A model generated the notes under the pieces. It was given only the letters and a program-made list of their open reading frames with translations, did not search any database and was not told the origin of the DNA. A stretch of DNA of 64,000 nucleotides from Massilia pinisoli (GTDB lineage: Bacteria; Pseudomonadota; Gammaproteobacteria; Burkholderiales; Burkholderiaceae_D): assembly GCF_024753285.1 (NCBI RefSeq), contig NZ_JANUGW010000005.1, forward strand, positions 248,001-312,000. The letters are read 5' to 3'. A program made the position numbers and the translations under genes. Positions 55,966-64,000 of the stretch are shown here, piece by piece (position 1 is the first letter of the stretch; each line of letters starts with the position of its first letter).

Positions 55966-56370
55966 TTAGCGACACACCGCCGTGATTCCGGAAATCGCGG
56001 CCTTCCGTTCATACCGCACCGTGACCTCGCAGCGCGTCGCCTGGTCGTCCATCCGCTTCGCCAATTGGACGGCCATCCTTCCGTAGGTGCAGTACAGCCA
56101 CTTCTGCTCGCCACGATCGAAGTTCCAGGTCGAGATGGCGTCGCCCTTGACCTTCTTTGAGCTTGCCGGCACCAGATATTGCATCTGCTTCGGATCGCCG
56201 CTCAACATGCCCCCACCGTCCAACCGCAGGACGACGGGTGACGACGCAACCCACCCGACAGGCGGATGCTTGACGTCGATCGACGCGCCGGGAACGGTCT
56301 CCGGGCATGCGGCGGGCTGCGCTGCGGCGACCGCCGGCGTCGCAACGAGGAGCAGGAACAGCGGCCGCAT
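55966..56370 (-). CDS. STY0301-like exported protein, putative immunity partner
   Basis: A 134-residue protein with a signal peptide (LFLLLVATPAVAAAQPA). The mature part begins with ACPETV, contains HPPVGWVASS, QKWLYCTYGR and a Cys pair near the end (TRCEVTVRYER, TAVCR), the pattern of STY0301-type proteins. Such genes stand next to putative peptidoglycan amidase effectors. It starts within a few bases of the stop of the BPSL0067-type gene (two ATG codons overlap that stop), so the two are translationally coupled. A periplasmic location suits an immunity protein for a wall-degrading enzyme; this role is inferred. Confidence 0.75.
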   Translation of the reverse strand: MRPLFLLLVATPAVAAAQPAACPETVPGASIDVKHPPVGWVASSPVVLRLDGGGMLSGDPKQMQYLVPASSKKVKGDAISTWNFDRGEQKWLYCTYGRMAVQLAKRMDDQATRCEVTVRYERKAAISGITAVCR

Positions 56371-56771
56371 CATTCGATGACCGAGAACGCCTCGGCATTG
56401 TTGCTTGGATCTCTCCACTTGCCCTCCTTGGATTTGCCCTTGCGCTCGATGTGACGCAACGATACCACCGGCTTGTGCGGATCGTTTTTCCACTGGTCCA
56501 TCACCCATATTCCCGCGCCAGCCGACGATACGAAGAACGCGGCGTGCTGTCCCGAGATACGATGCGGATAGCGGCCGTTCTCGAACGTCGCGATCGCCGT
56601 GCCGGGAGCAAGCTTGTGAGCGACATCGACAACGCGCTCGCCGGGCCGCCACGCAGTCGTCGGCACACCCTTCAATCCGGGCGCATAGGCTTTGACCAGT
56701 TCGACGCAATCGCCGGTACCAATGAGCTCGTGCCCGGCCAACTCTCTAACGCCTTTGTACACATGTGGCAT
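56370..56771 (-). CDS. BPSL0067 family protein, NlpC/P60-like putative amidase
   Basis: A 133-residue protein without signal peptide. The segment GTGDCVELVKAY (Cys22) and SGQHAAFFVSS (His76) supply the Cys/His pair of the NlpC/P60-CHAP fold, and the BPSL0067 family is of this type. The start at ATG 56771 is chosen because GGGAGGG lies directly upstream and family members begin near here; a TTG-initiated extension to 56837 is possible. It forms an operon with the STY0301-like gene. Lack of an export signal suggests delivery by a secretion system (for instance type VI), none of which is encoded in the window. Confidence 0.82.
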   Translation of the reverse strand: MPHVYKGVRELAGHELIGTGDCVELVKAYAPGLKGVPTTAWRPGERVVDVAHKLAPGTAIATFENGRYPHRISGQHAAFFVSSAGAGIWVMDQWKNDPHKPVVSLRHIERKGKSKEGKWRDPSNNAEAFSVIE

Positions 56772-56888
56772 ATGCCCTCCCGTCGGTGAAGAGCACATCT
56801 TGTCAGCGTTTAGCGAGGCAAAATTAACGACAGCCAATGTCGAGAGTGCGGCAAGTCAAGGGACATGCGTGGACGTGCCACAGACCGC

Positions 56889-57740
56889 CTATTCCTGCTC
56901 GAACATGGCAATGATCTCGTCCGCCACCGCGCGCACGTGCGGCGAGCGGCGCACGTCGTCGTGCATGACGAGCCACAGCTTGCGCCGCACGGGACACGGC
57001 GGCGCAAGCACGACGAGCCCCGGTGCGCCGGCCGCCGCGTAACGCGGAAAGACGCCAACGCCGCAGCCGGCGACGGCCGCCTGCAGCAACGTCAGCAGAT
57101 CGTTCGAACGCAGGGCATGGCGGCGGGCGCCGCGCAGCTTGTCCAGCCATTCCTGTTGCGGCGCGTCCCGCTGCAATTCGTCGTAGCCGAGGAATTCCCA
57201 ATGCGCGGGCGCGCGGCTCGCCACGTAGTCTACGTGCGCGTACAGCGCGTAATCGACGTGCGTCAGCAACTTCGCGACGAGGCCCGGCGACGTCGGCCGC
57301 GCGAACCGCAGCGCGATGTCGGCCTGGCGCCGCATCAGGTCGGACGTGCGCGCTTCGGCCCGCAAGTCGATTTCCACGCCGGGCAGGCGCGCCAGCGGCC
57401 CGCGCAGGCGCGGGGCCAGCAGGCACGCCGCCAGCGCGGGCGGTGCGGAGACGCGGACGACGCCCGCCACCTCGCTCGCGCCGCGCGCCGCGTTGAGCAG
57501 CGCATGCATGCCGTCTTCCAGCGTGCGCGCGTAAGGCACGAGGGCCGTGCCGGCGGCCGTCAGCGACCAGCCCTTCGGGAAGCGGTCGAACAGGTGGGCG
57601 CCCAGCGCCGTTTCGAGCGCGTCGACGCGGCGCGCCACCGTCGTGTGCTCCACGCCCGTCGCGCGCGCCGCACCCGACAGCGTGCCCGCGTCGCACAGCG
57701 CGAGGAAGAAGCGGAGGTCGTCCCAGTCAGGGTTTTGCAT
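56889..57740 (-). CDS. LysR-family transcriptional regulator
   Basis: A 283-residue regulator. The N-terminal helix-turn-helix is DLRFFLALCDAGTLSGAARAT with GVEHTTVARRVDALE and LFDRFPKGWSLTAAG, the standard LysR form. The effector domain follows (VRVSAPPALAACLLAPRL, DIALRFARP, LLQAAVAGCGVGVFPRY). ATG 57740 is used because upstream codons lack a ribosome binding site and run into the shared control region. It is divergent from the lipocalin-like gene, its probable target. Confidence 0.92.
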   Translation of the reverse strand: MQNPDWDDLRFFLALCDAGTLSGAARATGVEHTTVARRVDALETALGAHLFDRFPKGWSLTAAGTALVPYARTLEDGMHALLNAARGASEVAGVVRVSAPPALAACLLAPRLRGPLARLPGVEIDLRAEARTSDLMRRQADIALRFARPTSPGLVAKLLTHVDYALYAHVDYVASRAPAHWEFLGYDELQRDAPQQEWLDKLRGARRHALRSNDLLTLLQAAVAGCGVGVFPRYAAAGAPGLVVLAPPCPVRRKLWLVMHDDVRRSPHVRAVADEIIAMFEQE

Positions 57741-57750
57741 TGTGCCATTA

Positions 57751-57793
57751 TGCACGGAACGTGCGTTGTGCAATTACGCACGGAACGCGTGCA
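57751..57793. promoter_or_regulatory. Repeated LysR-type binding site candidates
   Basis: The decamer GCACGGAACG occurs twice (57752-57761 and 57778-57787), each as part of an imperfect inverted repeat (GCACGGAACGTGC and GCACGGAACGCGTGC). The 26-base offset places the two sites about two and a half helical turns apart. They lie between the divergent LysR and lipocalin-like genes. Confidence 0.65.
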
Positions 57794-57859
57794 CCTTTCG
57801 GGAATTCCGTTCAGGCGGCCGCGCGGCTACGCTGACGCTTTCATCGACAGGAGAACGAC

Positions 57860-58333
57860 ATGAACAAACAGATCGCCGGCATGGTGCTGGCCAGCGCCGT
57901 CCCCGCCGCACACGCCGCGGTGCCCGAACTCGCGGGCACCTGGACCCTCGTCGCTGCCGACGTGCAGCGTCCGGACGGCAGCATCGAACGCGACTACGGC
58001 GCCGCACCGAAAGGCCGTCTCTTCATCGACGCGCGGGGCCGCTACGCGCTGCAGATCTTCAAGGCGGAACGTCCGCGCTTCGCGTCCGCCGACAAGGCTG
58101 CGGGCACAGTCGACGAATTGCGCGCCGCCATGCTGGGATCCAGCACGCACTACGGCACCGTCGCGCTGGAAGACGGCCAGCTGGTCTTCCGCATCGAGGC
58201 CGCCTCGTTCCCGAATTGGGAAGGCACGGTGCAGCGCCGCACCTTCGAACTGCACGGCGACGAGTTGCGCTACCGCGTGCCGGCGCGCCCGGATGGCGGC
58301 ATTCCGATTTCGGTCTGGCGCCGCATGCCGTGA
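57860..58333 (+). CDS. Exported lipocalin-like domain protein
   Basis: A 157-residue protein with a signal peptide (cleaved about AAHA, residue 19). ELAGTWTLVAADVQRPDGS and YGAAPKGRLFIDARGRYALQIFK open a beta-barrel of the Lipocalin_5 type (PF13924 family), with HYGTVALEDGQLVFRIEA and RRTFELHGDELRY as later strands. Proteins of this type are often single-copy enzymes or binders of small hydrophobic molecules in secondary pathways; function unknown. GGAGAACGAC precedes the ATG. Divergent from the LysR gene, which probably controls it. Confidence 0.85.
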   Translation: MNKQIAGMVLASAVPAAHAAVPELAGTWTLVAADVQRPDGSIERDYGAAPKGRLFIDARGRYALQIFKAERPRFASADKAAGTVDELRAAMLGSSTHYGTVALEDGQLVFRIEAASFPNWEGTVQRRTFELHGDELRYRVPARPDGGIPISVWRRMP

Positions 58334-58344
58334 CGGGTCGCCCG

Positions 58345-59664
58345 TCAGGCGATCTCCACCCGGTCGCGGCCGTTCGCTTTGGCGCGGTACAACGCGCCGT
58401 CGGCCCGCTTGATCGCTGCGCCGAAGTCCTCGTCCGGCTTCAGCGACGTCACACCGAAGGACGACGTGACGCGCAAGCCGTGCGGCCACGCCCGCGCCGT
58501 CAGCGCCGCGCGCAGCTTTTCGACCATCGCCACGGCGTGCGGGACGTCGGTCTCGGGACACAGCAGGAGGAATTCCTCGCCGCCCCAGCGCACCAGCTTG
58601 TCGCTGGAGCGGACTTCGCCGCGGATCACGCCGGCGAAGCGCTTCAACACCTCGTCGCCGGCATCGTGGCCGTACTGGTCGTTGATCCGCTTGAAATGGT
58701 CGATGTCCATGAAGACGACCGCCATCTCCTCGTCGACGTGGCCCGCGACGTGCAGGCGCCGCATCAGCACTTCCCTCAGGCCCTGGCGGTTCAATGCACC
58801 GGTCAGCGGGTCGGTATGGGCCTGGTTGGCGAGGTCGCGCGCTTCCAGTTCCAGCGCCTTGTTGATGGCGGCCAGCAGTTCGACGCGCGCATTGCTGGCC
58901 GAGAGATTGGAGCGCACGTGAACGAGGCTCAGTGACAATCCGAACACGCCGCAGGCGATCCACGCGGCCACCAGATAGGTCAGCAGCTTGGTGGTGGAGA
59001 TCCACTTCCCGCGGAACTCGATGGAGCGCACCTCGATCGTGACCGATTGGCCCGATGGTACCGATCCCGTCGAGATCTCCACCGCCGTGATGTTATCGAA
59101 CCTGCTGTAGGTTTTTTCCAGGGGGACGTGGTTCGACGTGATCCACCAGTCCGCCGTACGCAGGACGTTGACGGGAATCGTGAACGTGGGCTGCGCAGGC
59201 ACGTCGAATTCGACCGAGTCGTACCGCTGCGAATTCCAGTCGCCGACGGTGGAGAATTCCGGCTCAAAATTCGTCAAGTGAAGGCGGACTTTTCGCTGGG
59301 CCGTGCCCGAATAACGCATGTTCAACGTGATTGAGTCGAACTGGCTGAAGTCCATGCCTTTGCCCCCCTCTCCCAGGTGGAATTGCAGCTTGCAGAACGG
59401 CCAGGCGAATGCGGCGCCGAGGTCGCAGCGCATGACGAATGCGTCGTCGGACCGCACGAGCGTCGCGACGGAATTGCCGTCTTCGTGACGGTCGTCGGCG
59501 ACGGTGACGCCGTACGGGTGCCGCGGCGATATCTCGAAGACACGGGTCATGCCGAGGTGCTGCCAGACCAGGAGCGTGGGGGTCAGGATCAGCAATAATC
59601 CAACCAGGAACTGGACTATCGTGACGGCGCGCGCGGGTCGACGAAGCATTGGGAGATCGCTCAT
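58345..59664 (-). CDS. Membrane diguanylate cyclase (GGDEF) with periplasmic sensor
   Basis: A 439-residue protein. TM1 (about 15-36) and TM2 (about 232-252) flank a beta-rich periplasmic domain with carbohydrate-binding-like features (MDFSQFDSITLNMRYSGTAQ, VRLHLTNFEPEFS, SVTIEVRSIEFRGKWI). A coiled coil leads to a GGDEF domain (DPLTGALNRQGL, VVFMDIDHFKRINDQYGHD, RWGGEEFLLL), all catalytic features intact. ATG 59664 is chosen; 59649 is possible. The sensor resembles a CBM11/galactose-binding-like sandwich, so a sugar or wall ligand is conceivable. Confidence 0.9.
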   Translation of the reverse strand: MSDLPMLRRPARAVTIVQFLVGLLLILTPTLLVWQHLGMTRVFEISPRHPYGVTVADDRHEDGNSVATLVRSDDAFVMRCDLGAAFAWPFCKLQFHLGEGGKGMDFSQFDSITLNMRYSGTAQRKVRLHLTNFEPEFSTVGDWNSQRYDSVEFDVPAQPTFTIPVNVLRTADWWITSNHVPLEKTYSRFDNITAVEISTGSVPSGQSVTIEVRSIEFRGKWISTTKLLTYLVAAWIACGVFGLSLSLVHVRSNLSASNARVELLAAINKALELEARDLANQAHTDPLTGALNRQGLREVLMRRLHVAGHVDEEMAVVFMDIDHFKRINDQYGHDAGDEVLKRFAGVIRGEVRSSDKLVRWGGEEFLLLCPETDVPHAVAMVEKLRAALTARAWPHGLRVTSSFGVTSLKPDEDFGAAIKRADGALYRAKANGRDRVEIA

Positions 59665-59808
59665 GTATTGATTGGCGATCAATATACTGAAAACGTCATG
59701 CAGTGGCGATAGTTTCCGTGCGGAAATCGCGCAAAAAACGAAAAGGTCAGATCAGAAGCTGATCTCATTCACAGAAGCCCGCGATGCGAAACAATGATCG
59801 GCTTTTGC

Positions 59809-60186
59809 TTAATCAGGCGTGCCACTGCTGGGCGATGACTCGGCCGACCTTCGAACGGCCACATAAAACGTCGGGAGATCGCGGTGGATCGTTTTCCAGA
59901 CGATTTCAAAATCCGCCGTGAAATACCCATGCGCGACAGCGTTACGCATCTGGTACGCGAACGCCAGCGGTAGCTCGGGATGCGCGACCACAAACTCACG
60001 ATAGTGCTTCCCGATGTTGTTGCTGGCCTCCCCGATAATCTCGAGGTTGCGAACGACGGCGTCCTGAACCAGACTGTTACCCAGGAAAGCGACCTCGTCC
60101 ATATCTTCCGTGTAGCGGTCGATCCGCTCGATGGCTTCGAGGATATGCGCAAGATAGTCGCCCAGACGTTGCTGGTCGCAGCTCAT
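59809..60186 (-). CDS. hepT: HepT-like ribonuclease toxin (DUF86)
   Basis: A 125-residue helical protein of the DUF86/HepT family. The HEPN RNase motif R-x4-H is intact at Arg81-His86, and MRNAVAHGYF includes the Tyr88 that the partner MntA AMPylates. Dimer-forming helices precede it (RLGDYLAHILEAIERI, VVRNLEIIGEASNNI). Its start overlaps the antitoxin stop by four bases. The toxin cleaves RNA or tRNA when not modified. Confidence 0.92.
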   Translation of the reverse strand: MSCDQQRLGDYLAHILEAIERIDRYTEDMDEVAFLGNSLVQDAVVRNLEIIGEASNNIGKHYREFVVAHPELPLAFAYQMRNAVAHGYFTADFEIVWKTIHRDLPTFYVAVRRSAESSPSSGTPD

Positions 60187-60473
60187 ACGGGTGCGGCCTC
60201 CGCCAGCACGACCGCTCGAAATTTGTCGGGAAGCGCGTTGGGAGTCAGTACATCGACAGGGACGCCTAGCAGCTTACCCAGTTCGTGCCGAATGGCACCG
60301 ATGTCGAACAGTGTCGTGTCCGGCGTTGGATCGATAAGAATATCCAGGTCGCTGCAGTCCGTGTCATTGCCATGCAAGACAGAGCCGAACACACGCGCAT
60401 TGCGAGCACGGTGGGACTCGACCACAGAACGAATTGCAGCGCGATTCGAATTGAGGGCATCGGACGGCTTCAT
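60183..60473 (-). CDS. mntA: MntA-like nucleotidyltransferase antitoxin
   Basis: A 96-residue minimal nucleotidyltransferase. The catalytic motif G-S-x10-D-x-D is present: Gly30-Ser31 in RVFGSVLHG and Asp42, Asp44 in SDLDILID. MntA transfers AMP to the HepT tyrosine and so silences the toxin. The start at ATG 60473 is favoured over a long upstream extension that runs into the tRNA gene region. It precedes hepT in a two-gene operon. Confidence 0.92.
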   Translation of the reverse strand: MKPSDALNSNRAAIRSVVESHRARNARVFGSVLHGNDTDCSDLDILIDPTPDTTLFDIGAIRHELGKLLGVPVDVLTPNALPDKFRAVVLAEAAPV

Positions 60474-60544
60474 GAACGACAGTCTACACCGTTCACCGCT
60501 CGACGTACACGCCCCATGACTTGTCGGTACGGCCGAAATAAACG

Positions 60545-60570
60545 AAAAAAGCCAGCTCGAAAGCTGGCCC
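60545..60570 (-). terminator. Rho-independent terminator after tRNA-Pro
   Basis: GCCAGC, a six-base loop (TCGAAA) and GCTGGC make the stem; on the minus strand TTTTTTCG follows. It ends the tRNA transcript about 17 bases past the CCA and separates it from the mntA-hepT genes. Confidence 0.9.
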
Positions 60571-60586
60571 AATTCGTCGAATTCAT

Positions 60587-60663
<77 letters not shown>

Positions 60664-60730
60664 ACTTGGGCGACAATTATAACAGAGGCACGCAGGATGA
60701 CTAGCCCTTTTGTCATGAAGCATGTTGCCA

Positions 60731-62626
60731 TTATTTCCACTCCCCCCGCAGCGCCAGCACCTCTTCATACAGCCCCTCCGGCGTGACCTCCTGCGGCGGC
60801 ACCGGCCGGCCCACGGCCAGCGCCAGCCGCGAACGCAGGCCGCGCGCGAACGAACGCTCGAACACGTTCGACGGATCGCGCGAGAACACGCTGCCCCACA
60901 GGCCGCGCAGCGCCATCGGGATCACGGGCACCTTGCTGCGGGCGACGATCTTGGCGATGCCGCCGCGGAATTCGTTCATCTCGCCCGTGCGCGTCAGCTT
61001 ACCTTCCGGGAAGATGCACACGAGCTCGCCCTCGTGCAGCGCCTGCGCGATGTCGACGAACGCCTTTTCCATCAGCCACGGGTTTTCCTGCGCGGGCGCG
61101 ATCGGGATCGCCTTGCCGGTGCGGAACATGAAGCCCAGCAGCGGTGTCTTGAAAATGCGGTGGTCCATCACGAAGCGGATCGGGCGCGGGCTCGCGGCCA
61201 GGATGACGATGGCGTCGACGTAGCTCACGTGGTTGCACACGAGGACGGCGGCGCCCTCTTCCGGGATGCGCTCGACGTCCACCGTCGACACGCGATGGAT
61301 CGTGTGGATCAGCAGCCAGGCCAGGAAGCGCATCAGGAATTCCGGCACGAGCGAGAAGATGTAGATGGCGACGACGGCGTTCAGCAGCGCGGTCGTCAGG
61401 AACACCTGCGGAATCGTGAACCCATGGCCGAGCAGCACGGCGCCCACGCCGGCCGACGCCACCATGAACAGCGCATTCAGAATGTTCATGCCGGCGATCG
61501 TGCGCGACACGTGGGCCGGGTCGCAGCGCGTCTGGATCAGCGCGAACAGCGGCACGATGAAGAAGCCGCCGAACACGCCCAGCAACAGGATGTCGGCCAG
61601 GATCCGCACGATGCCCGCCTGCGCCAGCACGCCCGCGACATCGACCGGCGCCGTGTTCGTGTAGCCGATGCTCGCGAAATACAGGTCGATGCCGAACAGC
61701 GACAGGCCGATGGCGCCGAACGGGACGAGGCCGATCTCCACCTTGCGGCCCGAGAGTTTTTCGCACAGCAGCGAGCCGGTGCCGATGCCCAGCGAGAACA
61801 CGGTCAGCAGCAGAACGAACACGCTGTGGTCGCCGTGCAGGTAGTCCTTCGCGTACAGCGGGAATTGCGCCAGCACGAGGGCGCCGTAGAACCAGAACCA
61901 CGAATTGCCCAGCATCGACAGGAACACGGTGCGGTTCTTGCGCGAGAAGGCCAGGTTGCGGAAGGACTCCGCGACAAAGTTCGCGCTGATCTTCAGCGTC
62001 GGCGCGGGCGCCGGCGATTGCGGGATGCGCCAGCTCGTGGCGAGGCCCAGCACGGCCACGGCCAATGTCCCGAATGCGACCAGGTGCACGCCCGCGGCAC
62101 CGTGACCGGCCAGGACCGCGCCCACCACCTCGCCCAGCAGGATGCCGACGAACGTACCCATTTCGATGACGCCGTTGCCGCCCACGAGTTCCTCGGCCTT
62201 CAGATGCTGCGGCAGGTACGCGTATTTCACGGGGCCGAACAAGGTCGAGTGCACGCCCATGCCGACGACGGCCGCGACGAGCAGCCACAGCGTGTGCGTC
62301 AACCAGCCAGCGGCGGCGACGGCCATGATGCCGATCTCGAGCAGCTTGACGAAGCGCGCCAGCCGGCCCTTCTCGACCTTGTCCGCGATCTGGCCCGCCG
62401 TGGCCGAGAACACGACGTACGGCAGGATGAACAGGCCCGGGATCAACTGGTTCAACAGATACGAAGGCACCGTCGTCCACGCCAGCGCGTCGTACGTGAG
62501 CACGACGAGCAGCGCCGTCTTGAACAGGTTGTCGTTGAAGGCACCCAGGAACTGGGTCCAGAAGAACGGGCCGAAGCGGCGCTCGGTCAGCAGGGCAAAC
62601 TGGCTGCGGTGGGTCGGGTGGCTCAT
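60731..62626 (-). CDS. LplT-like MFS transporter fused to PlsC-type acyltransferase
   Basis: A 631-residue membrane protein. Residues about 15-410 form an MFS domain of the lysophospholipid flippase type (FLGAFNDNLFKTALL, GPVKYAYLPQHL, GNGVIEMGTFVGILLG). The C-terminal about 190 residues are a glycerolipid acyltransferase with CNHVSYVDAIVI (H-x4-D motif) and IFPEGKLTRTG. It should re-acylate lysophospholipids brought in by the first domain. The acyl-ACP synthetase (AMP-binding) domain of three-part Aas fusions is absent, so acyl groups must come from acyl-ACP or acyl-CoA made elsewhere. Confidence 0.92.
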   Translation of the reverse strand: MSHPTHRSQFALLTERRFGPFFWTQFLGAFNDNLFKTALLVVLTYDALAWTTVPSYLLNQLIPGLFILPYVVFSATAGQIADKVEKGRLARFVKLLEIGIMAVAAAGWLTHTLWLLVAAVVGMGVHSTLFGPVKYAYLPQHLKAEELVGGNGVIEMGTFVGILLGEVVGAVLAGHGAAGVHLVAFGTLAVAVLGLATSWRIPQSPAPAPTLKISANFVAESFRNLAFSRKNRTVFLSMLGNSWFWFYGALVLAQFPLYAKDYLHGDHSVFVLLLTVFSLGIGTGSLLCEKLSGRKVEIGLVPFGAIGLSLFGIDLYFASIGYTNTAPVDVAGVLAQAGIVRILADILLLGVFGGFFIVPLFALIQTRCDPAHVSRTIAGMNILNALFMVASAGVGAVLLGHGFTIPQVFLTTALLNAVVAIYIFSLVPEFLMRFLAWLLIHTIHRVSTVDVERIPEEGAAVLVCNHVSYVDAIVILAASPRPIRFVMDHRIFKTPLLGFMFRTGKAIPIAPAQENPWLMEKAFVDIAQALHEGELVCIFPEGKLTRTGEMNEFRGGIAKIVARSKVPVIPMALRGLWGSVFSRDPSNVFERSFARGLRSRLALAVGRPVPPQEVTPEGLYEEVLALRGEWK

Positions 62627-62795
62627 GCTTGTCGGTCGATGCGGATGTCAGGGATGCGACAATCTACAACACAACCGGCACGTTGAACACAGGATGTTTC
62701 TCCACCTGAATCAAGAGTCGTGGATTCCGCTACCCGAACGGGCTTAAACTGCGCCCTCAGCGGCCGACGTTGCGGCAAACGTCACCCCAACCGGG

Positions 62796-63842
62796 TCAAG
62801 CCACCCGCGTCCACGCCCGGTACAGCGGCCCGATGCCCAGCACGACGACCACCATGCGCGCGACGTGGAACGCCGTCACGACGGGCACGCCCAGGTGCAG
62901 CACGCGCGCCGTCAGCGCCATCTCGGCGATGCCGCCCGGCGACGTGGCGAGCACCATCGTCCCGGGATGCATGCCCGTGATCGCCGCCACGCAGAACGCG
63001 AACGCGCCGGCCAGCAGCAACGTGACGACCGTGCACGCGGCCACGCTGGCCAGGTAACGCGGCGCGGTATGCACGAACGCGGGCGTGGAGCGCGTACCCA
63101 GCGAGACGCCGATGAACAGCTGGCCCGTGCGGATCATCCATTCCGGCAAACGTGAAAGCTGCACGCCGGCCGCCGTCAACATCATCGCGACGAGCAGCGG
63201 GCCGATCACCCATGCGTTCGGCAGGCGCAGGCGTTTCAGCGCCAGCGCGGCGGCGCTCGTCACGGCGATCAGTACACTCAAGCCGGCCACGTCGACCCGG
63301 CCCGCGAGCGGCACGAACGCGTCGAGCCCCGCTCCCCAGCCATGCGATGCGAGCCAGCGCACGACGAACGGTATCGTGCCGACCACCATCATGATGCGCA
63401 GGCTGTGCGCGGCCGCCACGCGTTCGACGACGGCGCCATGGCGTTCGGCCTGCACGGCCATCTCGGACGCGCCGCCGACGGCCATCGCGAAGAACGCCGT
63501 GGCATCGTCGCTGCCGGACAGCCGGCGCAGCAGCGCACCTGCCGCCATGCCCATGCACACGGCGAAGCTGACGGCCAAGGCGATCCAGCCCACGTTGCGT
63601 GCCAGCGCCGCCAGCACGGGCGCGCTGAAGTACAGGCCCAGCGCCGTGCCGATGGCCCACTGCCCCGCCTCGCGCGCCTGCACGGGTGCGGAGAGGCGTG
63701 CGCCCAGCATGCACGCGATCGCGGTCGAGAACAGCGGCCCGATCATCCACGGCAGCGGCGTGTCGAGGGCGATGCAGGCCTGCGCGGCCACGAAGGCCAG
63801 CGCCAGCGCGGGCAGAAAAGTCCCGATCAAAATCCGGATCAA
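62796..63842 (-). CDS. AbrB-family membrane protein (AidB regulator type)
   Basis: About 348 residues with roughly ten membrane helices in two repeated halves: DTPLPWMIGPLFSTAIACML in the first and LPNAWVIGPLLVAMMLTAAG in the second, with GGASEMAVQAERHG and SPGGIAEMALTARVLH as the matching loops. This duplicated fold is the AbrB (PF05145) family, putative transporters. The start is probably TTG 63842, whose TTGA overlaps the stop of the upstream ABC ATPase gene, giving translational coupling; no ATG fits. Longer in-frame reading upstream lies within the ATPase gene and is rejected. Confidence 0.87.
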   Translation of the reverse strand: MIRILIGTFLPALALAFVAAQACIALDTPLPWMIGPLFSTAIACMLGARLSAPVQAREAGQWAIGTALGLYFSAPVLAALARNVGWIALAVSFAVCMGMAAGALLRRLSGSDDATAFFAMAVGGASEMAVQAERHGAVVERVAAAHSLRIMMVVGTIPFVVRWLASHGWGAGLDAFVPLAGRVDVAGLSVLIAVTSAAALALKRLRLPNAWVIGPLLVAMMLTAAGVQLSRLPEWMIRTGQLFIGVSLGTRSTPAFVHTAPRYLASVAACTVVTLLLAGAFAFCVAAITGMHPGTMVLATSPGGIAEMALTARVLHLGVPVVTAFHVARMVVVVLGIGPLYRAWTRVA

Positions 63843-64000
63843 AACACCCAGAGCTTCTCGGCCGGCATCTCGAGCCAGTAATTGCCCGGATCGATGCGGT
63901 GCTTGGAATAGGCGCGCACGCTCGCGCTGCCATGCTTGAACAGGCATTCCCAGCGGTCGCCCAGGTACATGCACGTGGACAGCGGCAGTTTGATGCCGTT
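63839..64000 (-). CDS. ABC transporter ATP-binding protein, C-terminal fragment
   Basis: The gene enters from the right edge and only its last 53 codons are visible. They read GDRWECLFKHGSASVRAY ... DPGNYWLEMPAEKLWVF and resemble the C-terminal TOBE domain of solute-importing ABC ATPases (PotA/FbpC type). The stop overlaps the putative TTG start of the AbrB-family gene. The substrate cannot be determined from this part. Confidence 0.7.
   Translation of the reverse strand, partial: NGIKLPLSTCMYLGDRWECLFKHGSASVRAYSKHRIDPGNYWLEMPAEKLWVF

Noticed and set aside
57778..57793. The CGCACGGAACGCGTGC stretch as a methylation or recombination site
   Set aside because: The second copy and position between LysR and its neighbour fit regulator binding better.

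Overview
The window is a high-GC bacterial chromosome segment. Gene content (sdhCDAB-sdhE-gltA, mdh, an HpcH/HpaI lyase, acnA, DUF2863 and DUF3297 proteins, many diguanylate cyclases and chemotaxis receptors) fits a betaproteobacterium of the Burkholderiales, most likely Oxalobacteraceae (Massilia-like). The taxonomic placement is inference from gene families and codon usage, not from a marker such as 16S rRNA.

Layout. 1-11.8 kb: the end of a FadL-type outer membrane transporter, a soluble chemotaxis transducer, a BaeS/BaeR-like two-component system followed by a proline-rich exported protein, DsbA, small lipoproteins and hypothetical proteins, an acetyltransferase, a beta-barrel protein and GluQRS. 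11.9-18.3 kb: a four-gene siderophore operon behind a Fur-box-like site (one IucA/IucC synthetase, MFS exporter, TonB receptor, PepSY membrane protein). 18.3-22.3 kb: an SRAP-family DNA-repair protein and hypothetical proteins. 22.4-34.5 kb: a TCA-cycle block, gltA-sdhE-sdhBADC with a GntR regulator on the minus strand, then mdh, an HpcH/HpaI lyase, a Lys-rich exported protein and acnA on the plus strand. 34.7-37.7 kb: a second iron locus, a Fiu/PiuA-like receptor with a PiuC-type dioxygenase and a strong Fur-type palindrome. 37.9-46.8 kb: DUF2863, hydrolase/MarR, TPR-GGDEF protein, cNMP-binding/TrxR-like fusion, CYTH phosphatase, cytosolic carboxypeptidase. 46.9-48.4 kb: two divergent hydrophilic stress-type genes with look-alike promoters. 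48.6-51.1 kb: a family 9 glycosyltransferase lacking its donor-site motif, then a phage-like module in which a self-cleaving S24 repressor faces a holin-like gene. 51.1-56.8 kb: a chemotaxis receptor, ppc, and a BPSL0067/STY0301 pair that resembles an amidase effector with its immunity protein. 56.9-64 kb: LysR/lipocalin-like pair, GGDEF protein, MntA/HepT toxin-antitoxin genes beside tRNA-Pro, an LplT-PlsC fusion, an AbrB-family membrane protein and the end of an ABC ATPase.

A dispersed inverted-repeat family (core GTAGGGTGGACGGC ... GCCGTCCACGCG) occurs at five intergenic sites, each starting 5-26 bases after a stop codon. The strongest candidate for an undescribed system is the repressor/holin-like module at 49.76-51.11 kb: four CTAAAC-type half-sites lie in the divergent region, and one sits inside the spacer of a good sigma-70 promoter that reads toward the holin-like gene.
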